64,000 bases of DNA from Chryseobacterium lathyri (GTDB taxonomy: Bacteria; Bacteroidota; Bacteroidia; Flavobacteriales; Weeksellaceae): the NCBI RefSeq assembly GCF_030812195.1, contig NZ_JAUSSF010000003.1, positions 620,001-684,000 of the forward strand, read 5' to 3'. The notes under the pieces are model-generated. The model searched no databases. It was not told where the DNA came from and saw nothing but the letters and a program-made list of their open reading frames with translations. Positions 16,964 to 23,999 of this stretch are shown piece after piece. A program made the position numbers and the translations under genes. Numbering within the stretch: the stretch's first letter is position 1; the number at the start of each line of letters is the position of its first letter.

Positions 16964-17530
16964 ATGAATAAAGTTATCATATTTTCAGCACCATCGGGGA
17001 GCGGAAAAACTACATTAGTAAAGCATTCTCTGGAAACGTTTCCTGAACTGGCATTTTCTATCTCATGTACTACAAGACAGCCAAGAGGAAGTGAAACCCA
17101 TGCAGTGGATTATCATTTTCTGAGTCCGGATGAATTCAGACAGAAAATAGCAGAAGATGCTTTTGTAGAATATGAAGAGGTATATACTGACAAATATTAC
17201 GGTACTTTAAAATCTGAAGTGGAGAAAATCTGGAATCAGGGAAAAGTAGTTATTTTTGATGTAGATGTAAAAGGAGGCATTTCCTTAAAAAAGTATTTTG
17301 GAGAGAAAGCCCTGTCTATTTTCATTGAACCGCCTTCCATAGAAGAATTGGAACGAAGATTGATCTCCAGAAACACGGACGATGCAGAAACCATCAAAAC
17401 CCGTGTAGCAAAGGCAGGAGAAGAAATGACCTTTGCGAAAGAGTTTGACAGGATCGTCATTAATACCGATCTTGACGTAGCAAAAAGAGAAATAGAAAGT
17501 TTAATAAAAAAATTTATAGAAAGAAGCTAG
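16964..17530 (+). CDS. gmk: Guanylate kinase
   Basis: A 188-residue P-loop kinase converting GMP to GDP with ATP. Walker A is SAPSGSGKTTL. The GMP-binding region is SCTTRQPRGSETHAVDYHFL, and VIFDVDVKGGISLKK and RLISRNTDDAETIKTRV (lid) follow. The length is typical. The stop codon lies inside a degenerate 7-bp-period repeat that continues into the intergenic DNA. Confidence 0.96.
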   Translation: MNKVIIFSAPSGSGKTTLVKHSLETFPELAFSISCTTRQPRGSETHAVDYHFLSPDEFRQKIAEDAFVEYEEVYTDKYYGTLKSEVEKIWNQGKVVIFDVDVKGGISLKKYFGEKALSIFIEPPSIEELERRLISRNTDDAETIKTRVAKAGEEMTFAKEFDRIVINTDLDVAKREIESLIKKFIERS

Positions 17531-17610
17531 AAATTAGAAGTTAGTTGTACTGTTATACTTATTTAAGTTGCATTTAAACTCTAATTTCTAATTTCTAATC
17601 TCTAACTTCT
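17522..17610. repeat. Inverted pair of 7-bp-period repeats after gmk
   Basis: The left arm (17522-17544) reads as AGAAGCT, AGAAATT, AGAAGTT. The right arm (17588-17610, extending back to 17581) is built of CTAATTT, CTAATCT, CTAACTT units. The arms are nearly complementary over 23 bp and could fold into a long imperfect hairpin between gmk and nadA. Confidence 0.65.
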
Positions 17611-17635
17611 ATAATTAAAAAACATTAAGGTGGAT

Positions 17636-18655
17636 ATGAGTACCGAAACATTAGAAAAAGCTAAATCTGCGATTCCTGTAAGAGGATTTCTGGATATAAA
17701 AGACATAGCGATTCCTCAAGGAGAAGAATTGGTGAAAGCTATTCTGAAACTTAAAGAAGAAAAAAATGCAGTGATCCTTGCCCATTATTATCAGCCGGGA
17801 GAGATCCAGGATATTGCTGATTTCCTGGGAGATTCCCTGCAGCTGGCAAGACAGGCCAAAGATACCAATGCAGACATGATCGTGTTCTGCGGAGTACACT
17901 TCATGGCAGAAGCTGCTAAAATTCTGAACCCGACTAAAAAAGTAGTTCTTCCCGATACCATGGCCGGATGCTCTTTGGCAGACGGATGTTCAGGAGAAGG
18001 ACTGAGAAAGATGCGCGAGCAGCATCCTAATGCTCTGATCGCCACTTATATCAACTGCAACGCTGAAACTAAAGCTGAAAGTGATATCATTGTAACCAGC
18101 TCAAATGCTGAAACCGTGATTGAAGCCCTGCCAAAAGACAGACCTATCATTTTTGCCCCGGATAAAAACTTAGGAAGATATTTATCTAAGAAAACCGGTC
18201 GTGATATGATTCTTTGGGATGGAAGCTGCATAGTACACGAAGCATTTTCTATGGAAAGAATTGCCCAACAGATGGCAGACAACCCTGATGCGAAGCTTAT
18301 TGCCCATCCTGAAAGTGAGGAAGCCGTTTTAAAGCTGGCTCATTTCATTGGTTCTACTTCAGCCCTGTTGAATTTTGTAGAAAAAGATGACTGTCAGAAA
18401 TTCATTATCGCAACCGAGGAAGGAATTCTTCACGAAATGAAAAAACGTGCTCCACACAAGGAATTGATTCCGGCGCTGGTTTTTGACGAAAGCTGCAACT
18501 GCTCAGAATGTTTCTATATGAAACGTAATACCATGGAGAAATTATATCTGTGTATGAAATATGAACTTCCGGAAATCCTTATCGACGAAGAGCTTCGTTT
18601 AAAAGCTTTGAAACCTATTGAGGCAATGCTGGATCTTTCGAAAAGTATAAAATAA
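17636..18655 (+). CDS. nadA: Quinolinate synthase A
   Basis: A 339-residue [4Fe-4S] enzyme that condenses iminoaspartate with dihydroxyacetone phosphate to quinolinate in de novo NAD synthesis. Conserved blocks include ILAHYYQPGEIQDIADFLGD, VFCGVHFMAEAAKIL, LADGCSGEGLRKM and the C-terminal CNCSECFYMK; the cluster cysteines are expected within these. The ATG at 17636 is preferred over a GTG six bases upstream, because AAGG lies at ribosome-binding distance. No nadB or nadC is visible here. Confidence 0.95.
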   Translation: MSTETLEKAKSAIPVRGFLDIKDIAIPQGEELVKAILKLKEEKNAVILAHYYQPGEIQDIADFLGDSLQLARQAKDTNADMIVFCGVHFMAEAAKILNPTKKVVLPDTMAGCSLADGCSGEGLRKMREQHPNALIATYINCNAETKAESDIIVTSSNAETVIEALPKDRPIIFAPDKNLGRYLSKKTGRDMILWDGSCIVHEAFSMERIAQQMADNPDAKLIAHPESEEAVLKLAHFIGSTSALLNFVEKDDCQKFIIATEEGILHEMKKRAPHKELIPALVFDESCNCSECFYMKRNTMEKLYLCMKYELPEILIDEELRLKALKPIEAMLDLSKSIK

Positions 18656-18662
18656 TTTTTTA

Positions 18663-18670
18663 TATATTTA
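18663..18670 (+). promoter_or_regulatory. Shared -7-like element of peptide gene 1
   Basis: TATATTTA lies 24 bp before the ATG of the plus-strand peptide gene and is followed by AAACCAAAA. The same element precedes peptide genes 2 and 6 on the other strand. Confidence 0.5.
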
Positions 18671-18694
18671 AGGTTCAAACCAAAATCTTTTAAT

Positions 18695-18841
18695 ATGAAA
18701 AATTTTAAAAAATTAGACAAAGTATGTCTTAAAAGTATCAATGGCGGAACATCAACAGAATGTGCCACTTATTGTAAACCCGATGAAGTATGCATTCCGG
18801 GAGTATGCGGTAGCCCGCCAAAATGTTTAGCCACTTCTTAA
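18695..18841 (+). CDS. Double-glycine-leader peptide 1 (bacteriocin-like precursor)
   Basis: A 48-residue peptide too short for most gene callers. The leader MKNFKKLDKVCLKSINGG has the form K-x-L-x(6)-L-K-x-I-N-G-G and ends in the Gly-Gly that C39 peptidases cut in other systems. The 30-residue core has five Cys in a short Pro/Gly-containing tail, including ECATYC and VCGSPPKC. It is the only member on the plus strand. It faces peptide gene 2, and both end at the same bidirectional terminator. No export or modification gene is adjacent. I recall similar short Chryseobacterium proteins being labelled bacteriocin-like; activity is unproven. Confidence 0.8.
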   Translation: MKNFKKLDKVCLKSINGGTSTECATYCKPDEVCIPGVCGSPPKCLATS

Positions 18842-18876
18842 AAGTTGATGAGTTAATCAATTTTAGTAAATTAAAA

Positions 18877-18910
18877 AAGCACTGTTATGAAACAGTGCTT
18901 TATTTTTTAT
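18877..18910. terminator. Bidirectional terminator between peptide genes 1 and 2
   Basis: A perfect 11-bp stem, AAAGCACTGTT pairing with AACAGTGCTTT around ATGA, has T-runs on both sides. It ends the plus-strand peptide gene and the minus-strand peptide genes. Confidence 0.88.
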
Positions 18911-19101
18911 ATGGGTCCGAAGCAGAAATAATCTACTTTCACCCTTAATTTGCAGCATTCAGGCAAAGCATTAAAATCTTCACATGATTTTGGATACTCC
19001 GGGCCTACTCCATAAGGTCCTGGAGGGCAATACTCAAAACAGGTATTTCCTCCGTTAATTGATTTCAGATTCTCCCTGCCTAATTTTTTAAGATTTTTCA
19101 T
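18907..19101 (-). CDS. Double-glycine-leader peptide 2 (type I core)
   Basis: A 64-residue precursor with leader MKNLKKLGRENLKSINGG and a core of 46 residues holding six Cys. The core follows the pattern shared with peptides 4 and 6: C-x3-C, a Gly/Pro/Tyr-rich stretch (GPYGVGPEYP), then C-x9-C-x9-C, with the extra Cys beside the fourth. Its own TATATTTA element lies at 19121-19128. The Cys spacing suggests disulfides or ring formation after export. It carries no membrane segment. Function is inferred from leader type only. Confidence 0.82.
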   Translation of the reverse strand: MKNLKKLGRENLKSINGGNTCFEYCPPGPYGVGPEYPKSCEDFNALPECCKLRVKVDYFCFGPI

Positions 19102-19120
19102 ATTGATTTGTTTTGGTTTC

Positions 19121-19130
19121 TAAATATAGC
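19121..19130 (-). promoter_or_regulatory. Shared promoter-like decamer of peptide gene 2
   Basis: On the minus strand GCTATATTTA sits 19 bp before the ATG. The identical decamer sits 25 bp before peptide gene 6. It resembles TAnnTTTG with A in place of the last G. Confidence 0.5.
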
Positions 19131-19186
19131 ATTTTAAACCTCATCCATGAAAACATATTAATAAAATAAAGACTGGCTTAAAATAA

Positions 19187-19357
19187 TTACACCATTGGAG
19201 CATAGCATGTACCTCCCGGAGTCCTCCAGCAGCCCCAGGCACCGCCACCACGGAAGCATACATAAGCAGCACCGCCACATGTCTCAATCTGAAAATCGGT
19301 AAACCCACCGCTGATTTTACCCTTTTCTTCTCTTGAAAGTTTCTTTAAATTTTTCAT
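19187..19357 (-). CDS. Double-glycine-leader peptide 3 (type II core)
   Basis: A 56-residue precursor. The leader MKNLKKLSREEKGKISGG is followed by FTDFQIETCGGAAYVC and then GGAWGCWRTPGG and TCYAP. Four Cys follow C-x6-C-x8-C-x7-C. It is nearly identical to peptide 5 (about 45 of 57 aligned positions), so the two arose by duplication, and D lies between them. The aromatic, Gly-rich core is quite unlike the type I cores. The ATG sits in the same leader context as its neighbours. Confidence 0.8.
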   Translation of the reverse strand: MKNLKKLSREEKGKISGGFTDFQIETCGGAAYVCFRGGGAWGCWRTPGGTCYAPMV

Positions 19358-19430
19358 AGTCATTTTATTTAATAAAATAATACTTTAAACATCATTAGTG
19401 AAGAAATATCACACCATGAAGAATAAAATT

Positions 19431-19631
19431 TCAATTAACTACCGGGCCTATGCAACTCATCATCACAAGATACTGCCCTTTACAGCAATCCGTCAAAGCC
19501 GCATATTGCTGGCAGCTGCGCGTTGCTCCAGATCCCGGAGGGCCAAAAGTAGTTCCTGCAGGATAGGGACAACCTCCGGGACATGCTGCACCATTTATTG
19601 TTTTCAACTGTTGTTTCGATAATTTTCTCAT
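19431..19631 (-). CDS. Double-glycine-type peptide 4 (type I core, Gly-Ala leader)
   Basis: A 66-residue precursor. The leader MRKLSKQQLKTINGA ends in Gly-Ala, an accepted variant of the Gly-Gly processing site in C39 substrates. The core has six Cys with C-x3-C, the Gly/Pro segment FGPPGSG, and C-x9-C-x9-C, matching peptides 2 and 6. It lies 26 bp downstream of peptide gene 5 and is probably co-transcribed with it. No immunity or transport gene is adjacent. Confidence 0.82.
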   Translation of the reverse strand: MRKLSKQQLKTINGAACPGGCPYPAGTTFGPPGSGATRSCQQYAALTDCCKGQYLVMMSCIGPVVN

Positions 19632-19657
19632 AATATTTTTTTATTGTTAGTAACGAT

Positions 19658-19828
19658 TTATGTAAACATAGGAACATAACAGGTTCCCGGAGTTCTCCAG
19701 CAGCCCCAAGCGCCACCGCTACGGTAACATACATAAGCAGCACCGCCACATGTGTCGATCTGAAACTGGGTAAACCCACCACTTATTTTACTCTTTTCTT
19801 CTCTTGAAAGTTTTTTAATTTTTTTCAT
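19658..19828 (-). CDS. Double-glycine-leader peptide 5 (type II core)
   Basis: A 56-residue precursor, paralogue of peptide 3. The leader is MKKIKKLSREEKSKISGG, and the core starts FTQFQIDTCGGAAYVC and ends GGAWGCWRTPGT with TCYVP. The ATG at 19828 is chosen so that the leader aligns with its paralogues; an in-frame ATG at 19846 would add six residues without homology. Four Cys keep the peptide 3 spacing except for one residue less before the last. It is probably the first gene of a run 5-4-3-2, preceded by a -33/-7 pair at 19888-19919. Confidence 0.82.
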   Translation of the reverse strand: MKKIKKLSREEKSKISGGFTQFQIDTCGGAAYVCYRSGGAWGCWRTPGTCYVPMFT

Positions 19829-19887
19829 AATATCTTGAATTTGCATTTCGATTATAACTGAATTTTTATATACTGTTGTATGCTTAA

Positions 19888-19919
19888 CAAATATGAATCA
19901 TACAGGCTTTAAAACAAAA
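19888..19919 (-). promoter_or_regulatory. Putative promoter of peptide genes 5 to 2
   Basis: Read on the minus strand, TTTTG (19919-19915), 19 bp, then CATATTTG (19895-19888) gives a promoter with one mismatch to TAnnTTTG, 59 bp before the ATG of peptide 5. Confidence 0.5.
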
Positions 19920-19984
19920 CAAGAATTAATAGGTGTAGCCAAATATTGATTAACTGATACAGTTTGAATGATTTCTGTAGTAAC

Positions 19985-20015
19985 AATAAAAAAGGACTGT
20001 CTTTACAGACAGCCC
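19985..20015 (-). terminator. Terminator of peptide gene 6
   Basis: CTGTC/GACAG with flanking GG/CC (one mismatch) around a six-base loop is followed, on the minus strand, by a T-run. It lies 22 bp after the stop of peptide 6 and separates it from the other peptide genes. Confidence 0.72.
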
Positions 20016-20037
20016 CACAATTCTTTTTTACTACCGG

Positions 20038-20235
20038 TTATTGGAAACATTCCGAGCTAACAAAAACACAGCTTTTGCATCGGCTCGGAAGAACGTTATA
20101 ATCTTCACATGAATAATCATATCCTCCGGAAGGCCCACCAGGACCAAATCCACCAGTCGGGCATCCACTACAGTCGGAAACTGCACCGTTAATCTTTCCT
20201 AATTTTTCCCGAGACATTTTCTTTAAATTTTTCAT
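20038..20235 (-). CDS. Double-glycine-type peptide 6 (type I core, Gly-Ala leader)
   Basis: A 65-residue precursor with leader MKNLKKMSREKLGKINGA, followed by a core with C-x2-C, a Gly/Pro segment (GGFGPGGPSGG) and C-x9-C-x9-C. The sixth Cys sits two residues after the fourth instead of directly before it, so the framework is conserved but one Cys has moved. It is a separate transcription unit, with its own GCTATATTTA element and a terminator directly behind it. The function is unknown beyond the leader type. Confidence 0.82.
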   Translation of the reverse strand: MKNLKKMSREKLGKINGAVSDCSGCPTGGFGPGGPSGGYDYSCEDYNVLPSRCKSCVFVSSECFQ

Positions 20236-20260
20236 AGTAATTTTATTTTGTTTTAGAATT

Positions 20261-20270
20261 TAAATATAGC
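20261..20270 (-). promoter_or_regulatory. Shared promoter-like decamer of peptide gene 6
   Basis: The minus-strand decamer GCTATATTTA lies 25 bp before the ATG and is identical to the one before peptide gene 2. The downstream untranslated stretch is also A-rich (CTAAAACAAAA). Confidence 0.5.
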
Positions 20271-20351
20271 TCTTTTAAAAGAAAAAATCAAATTTCACCC
20301 CATATATATCCCTTAAAAATGAATTACAAATAGAATTGTACACTAAAATAA

Positions 20352-20382
20352 TTTTGATATCTCCGAATAATTTGTACATTTG
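20352..20382 (+). promoter_or_regulatory. Promoter of the thr leader and operon
   Basis: TTTTG at 20352-20356 and a perfect TAnnTTTG (TACATTTG) at 20375-20382 are 18 bp apart. The leader peptide ATG is 11 bp downstream, so the mRNA would have a very short 5' end before the leader. Confidence 0.6.
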
Positions 20383-20393
20383 TTTGGTAAAGA

Positions 20394-20495
20394 ATGAACT
20401 TTCTAAGAAACATATCAGATATTTCTGTACCGGAATCACTTATTTCGGGACTATCTTTTGTTTCTACATTCACAACTACAACAACTACCCCTTAG
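20394..20495 (+). CDS. thrL: Threonine operon leader peptide
   Basis: A 33-codon frame starts 193 bp before thrA and ends with T-F followed by six Thr, then Pro and TAG. Seven of its last nine codons encode threonine (ACA, ACT and ACC mixed), directly upstream of thrA-thrB-thrC. The stop codon lies in the loop of a six-pair hairpin (TACCCC/GGGGTA, 20486-20502), and a second stem (TACTCTTT/AAAGAGTA, 20531-20550) follows. This is the layout expected for ribosome-stalling attenuation: scarce Thr-tRNA stalls the ribosome and changes RNA folding. The codon run and context are seen; the mechanism is inferred. The second stem has only a weak T-tract. Confidence 0.78.
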   Translation: MNFLRNISDISVPESLISGLSFVSTFTTTTTTP

Positions 20496-20550
20496 CGGGG
20501 TACATATTCACATATTATTTCCTGCACCCGTACTCTTTTTTTAAAGAGTA
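20486..20550 (+). promoter_or_regulatory. Candidate thr attenuator RNA structures
   Basis: Hairpin 1 is TACCCC (20486-20491) with GGGGTA (20497-20502) and contains the leader stop. Hairpin 2 is TACTCTTT (20531-20538) with AAAGAGTA (20543-20550). GGGTA of hairpin 1 could also pair with TACCC near 20572, giving a possible alternative fold. No canonical U-tract terminator is obvious. Confidence 0.5.
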
Positions 20551-20586
20551 AACCTTTCGTTTTACCCAACCTTAAATATTAATTGG

Positions 20587-23037
20587 ATGAAAGTCTTAAA
20601 ATTCGGCGGTACATCCGTCGCCAATGCCGGAAATATCCTTCTGGCAGAAAATATTATTAAAAAAGAATCTTTACAGAGCAAAGTAATTGTTGTAGTTTCA
20701 GCCCTTCACAATGTTACCGACACCCTGATAAAAGCAGCTGAATATGCCTCTCTTAAAGATGAAAAGTATATTTCCCTCATTAAAAACCTGGAAGAAAAAC
20801 ATCTGGAACTTGTCAAAGAACTGATTCCTGTTTTATTACAGAGCTCGTGGCTAAGCTTCGTTAAAAAACATTTTAATGACATGGAAGATATCTACAGCGG
20901 AATATTTGTATTAGGTGAATTTACAGATAAGATCCGGGACAGGATTACTTCATATGGAGAGTTTCTGTCTTCAAGCCTTATTGCAGCCAGGCTTCAGTAT
21001 GAGGGATTGGACTGTATATGGATGAATTCAGCTGACCACATAAGAACCGACAGCAGCTTTACCAATGCAAAAGTAAATTTTGAAATCACTGAAAAAAATG
21101 TGAAAAATTTTGCAGCCGATCATAAAAATCAGATTATTGTTGCGCCCGGTTTTATTGCCAAAGACCAAAATGGGAATGCCACCACACTAGGTAGAGGCGG
21201 CTCGGATTATACAGCAGCAATTATTGCAGGAGCAGTTTCAGCTGAAGAACTCCAAATCTGGACCGATGTAGACGGGATGATGACTGCAGATCCGAGATTG
21301 GTTTCCAATGCAAAGCCCATATCAGAAATTTCTTATCATGAAGCCATGGAACTGTCCCATTTTGGGGCCAAAGTTCTGTATCCGCCATCCATACAACCTG
21401 TCATGATTAAAAATATCAACCTTAAGATTAAAAATACTTTTGCCCCGGAAGCGCATGGAACATTAGTTTCCCATAAATTAAACAAATCAGCAGTTGAAAA
21501 GCAAAAAATAGCCGCAGGAGTTTCCAATATGAGCCATATTGCCCTTCTTACCCTGGAAGGCAGCGGAATGGTAGGAATTCCCGGAACTTCAGCAAAACTC
21601 TTTCAGTGTCTCAGTCTTGAAAAAATTAATGTTATTCTTATTACCCAGGGTTCTTCAGAACATTCTATTACCATTGCCGTCAATGAAAAAGAGGTGTTTC
21701 ATGCAGAAAGTGCTGTGAATTCCTCTTTTGAAGATGACATAAAACTTCAGAGAGTGACTCCTGTAAAAATAGAAACCGGGCTTTCAATTGTGGCGCTGGT
21801 AGGAGAAAACATGAAAAACAGAAGCGGAATCAGTGCCAAAATGTTCGGATGCCTGGGAAACAACGGGATTAATATCAGAGCTATTGCGCAGGGATCCTCA
21901 GAAAGGAACATCAGCATTGTTATTTCAGAAAAGGATACTAGAAAAGCGGTTAATGTTCTTCATGAAGAATTTTTTGAATCTGAAATCAAGCAGGTACATC
22001 TTTATCTCTGTGGAGTAGGAAATGTAGGCTCAAAACTGGTAGAACAGATCTTTGAACAAAATGAGTATCTCCGGGAAAACAATTTGATTAATCTAAGAAT
22101 TGCGGGGATTTCCAACAGCCGGAAAATGTTTTTTTCTGATCAGGGAATTTCTGAAACCGAGTACAGTAACTGGATTGAAAAAGGTGTCGAAGCGTCTATC
22201 TATGGCTTTGCAGAAGAAATTATTTCCCGAAACCTTCGGAATTCAGTATTTATTGATGTAACTGCCAGCTCATCAGTGCCGGAAATTTATGATAATTTAT
22301 TAAAAAGAAGCATCAATATTGTGGCCTGCAATAAAATTGCAGCTTCCTCAGATTTTGAAGTGTATAAAAACTTAAAAAGTACTGCCCGGAATCACAACTG
22401 CAAATTCTACTTTGAAACCAATGTAGGAGCCGGGCTTCCGGTTATCGGGACCATTAATGATCTCATGAAAAGCGGTGATAAAATCACGTCCATTCAGGCA
22501 GTACTAAGCGGAACCTTAAATTTTGTCTTTAACAATTATGACGGAAGCAGAACGTTTTCAGAAGTTGTTGCCCAGGCTCAGAAAGAAGGTTTTACTGAAC
22601 CTGATCCACGGCTGGATCTGACCGGAACTGATGTAGCCCGAAAAATTTTAATTCTGGCCAGAGAAGCCGGATACCCACTCCAGTTTGAAAATATAGAAAA
22701 TGAAAGTTTTCTGCCTGAGGAATGCCTCCAGGGAAGTGTAGAAAACTTCTATGAGAAGCTTACTGAATACGAAAATCACTTTAAAAATTTAGTTAGTGAA
22801 GCACAGAAAAATGGCAAGATCCTGAAATATACTGCTGAATTTAAAGATGGTAAAGCTAAAGTCGGTCTTCAGCATGTTGCTCCGGACAGTGATCTCTACC
22901 ATCTGTATGGCAAAGACAATATTGTCATCTTCAAAACTTTAAGATACTCCGAGCAGCCTCTTGTTGTAAAGGGAGCCGGTGCAGGGGCTGAAGTAACTGC
23001 CAGCGGTGTTTTTGCAGATATTATACGGTCAGTTTAA
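20587..23037 (+). CDS. thrA: Bifunctional aspartate kinase / homoserine dehydrogenase
   Basis: An 816-residue fusion close to the E. coli ThrA length. The N-terminal aspartokinase starts KVLKFGGTSVANAGNI and contains GRGGSDYTAAIIAGAVSAEE. Two ACT-type regulatory regions lie around residues 315-460 (NVILITQGSSEHSITIAV, NIRAIAQGSSERNISIVIS). The C-terminal homoserine dehydrogenase starts near residue 475 with the NAD(P) motif LCGVGNVGSKLVEQI and contains ETNVGAGLPVIGTINDL and GTDVARKILILAREAG. It catalyses the first and third steps of threonine synthesis and is likely feedback-regulated by threonine. It heads thrA-thrB-thrC-folB with gaps of about 10 bp. Confidence 0.97.
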   Translation: MKVLKFGGTSVANAGNILLAENIIKKESLQSKVIVVVSALHNVTDTLIKAAEYASLKDEKYISLIKNLEEKHLELVKELIPVLLQSSWLSFVKKHFNDMEDIYSGIFVLGEFTDKIRDRITSYGEFLSSSLIAARLQYEGLDCIWMNSADHIRTDSSFTNAKVNFEITEKNVKNFAADHKNQIIVAPGFIAKDQNGNATTLGRGGSDYTAAIIAGAVSAEELQIWTDVDGMMTADPRLVSNAKPISEISYHEAMELSHFGAKVLYPPSIQPVMIKNINLKIKNTFAPEAHGTLVSHKLNKSAVEKQKIAAGVSNMSHIALLTLEGSGMVGIPGTSAKLFQCLSLEKINVILITQGSSEHSITIAVNEKEVFHAESAVNSSFEDDIKLQRVTPVKIETGLSIVALVGENMKNRSGISAKMFGCLGNNGINIRAIAQGSSERNISIVISEKDTRKAVNVLHEEFFESEIKQVHLYLCGVGNVGSKLVEQIFEQNEYLRENNLINLRIAGISNSRKMFFSDQGISETEYSNWIEKGVEASIYGFAEEIISRNLRNSVFIDVTASSSVPEIYDNLLKRSINIVACNKIAASSDFEVYKNLKSTARNHNCKFYFETNVGAGLPVIGTINDLMKSGDKITSIQAVLSGTLNFVFNNYDGSRTFSEVVAQAQKEGFTEPDPRLDLTGTDVARKILILAREAGYPLQFENIENESFLPEECLQGSVENFYEKLTEYENHFKNLVSEAQKNGKILKYTAEFKDGKAKVGLQHVAPDSDLYHLYGKDNIVIFKTLRYSEQPLVVKGAGAGAEVTASGVFADIIRSV

Positions 23038-23047
23038 AATAAATAAT

Positions 23048-23989
23048 ATGAAAAAGATAAAAATAAAAGTCCCGGCTACGGTAGCCAATCTCGTTTGCGG
23101 ATTTGATATCCTGGGAATGGCTATCCATGAGCCCTATGACGAAATGGAACTGAAATTACTGGACAGTCCTGAGATCATTATCAGACATGAAGATCATTTT
23201 GGACTTCCGGAAGATCCGTCAAAAAATGTAGCAGGTGTTGTCCTTCAGAATATCATAGAACATCTAAAACTGACGAAAGGTTTTGAAGTAACGATCCGTA
23301 AACATATAAAGCCGGGCAGCGGGCTCGGCTCCAGTGCGGCAAGTGCCGCCGGAGCCGCTTTTGGGGCCAATGCTTTATTAGGAAATATTTTATCCCAGGA
23401 AGAAATGATTCACTTTGCCATGTTCGGTGAAGAGCTCGCTTCCGGAGTACGCCATGCAGACAATATTGCTCCGTGCATTTATGGAGGTATCACATTGGTA
23501 AAATCCTCCTCTCCGATTGATATTATTCCTTTAAGTACACCCAATCTGTTTGTGGCTGCAGTACATCCGCAGGTAGAGGTTAAAACTTCTGACGCACGAC
23601 AGATTTTAAAGAAAAATATCCTTCTTAAAGACGCTGTTGAACAGTGGGGAAACATTGCAGGACTGGTGACTGGAATCCTTAAAAACGACATCCCCCTCAT
23701 CGGACGAAGTCTGAATGATGTGATTATAGAACCCGTAAGGAGCATTCTAATTCCGAAATTTGATGAGATTAAAGCAAGAAGTTTGGAAGCTGGTGCGCTT
23801 GGAGGCGGGATTTCAGGTTCAGGACCTTCAATTTTTATGCTGGCAGAAAAAAAAGAAACAGCAGAAAAGATTGCCCAGCTGATGAAATCTGTGTACGATG
23901 AAATTGAAATCGAGAGCTTTGTGTATGTATCAAAAATAAATTCTTCAGGAATTGAGATTGTTGAAGAAGGTAACGAGAATAACCAATAA
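23048..23989 (+). CDS. thrB: Homoserine kinase
   Basis: A 313-residue GHMP kinase that phosphorylates homoserine. The N-terminus KIKIKVPATVANLVCGFDIL and the ATP-binding loop KPGSGLGSSAASAAGAAFG are diagnostic, and GALGGGISGSGPSIFML is the third GHMP motif. The ATG at 23048 (MKKIKIKVPAT) lies 10 bp after the thrA stop and fits the family; the longer frame from 23006 would overlap thrA. Its product feeds threonine synthase, encoded next. Confidence 0.97.
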   Translation: MKKIKIKVPATVANLVCGFDILGMAIHEPYDEMELKLLDSPEIIIRHEDHFGLPEDPSKNVAGVVLQNIIEHLKLTKGFEVTIRKHIKPGSGLGSSAASAAGAAFGANALLGNILSQEEMIHFAMFGEELASGVRHADNIAPCIYGGITLVKSSSPIDIIPLSTPNLFVAAVHPQVEVKTSDARQILKKNILLKDAVEQWGNIAGLVTGILKNDIPLIGRSLNDVIIEPVRSILIPKFDEIKARSLEAGALGGGISGSGPSIFMLAEKKETAEKIAQLMKSVYDEIEIESFVYVSKINSSGIEIVEEGNENNQ

Positions 23990-23999
23990 ATTAAAACAA

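Noticed and set aside
20336..20551. 71-codon frame overlapping the thr leader
   Set aside because: It is read in another frame across the promoter and hairpins; the Thr-rich frame fits the downstream operon far better.
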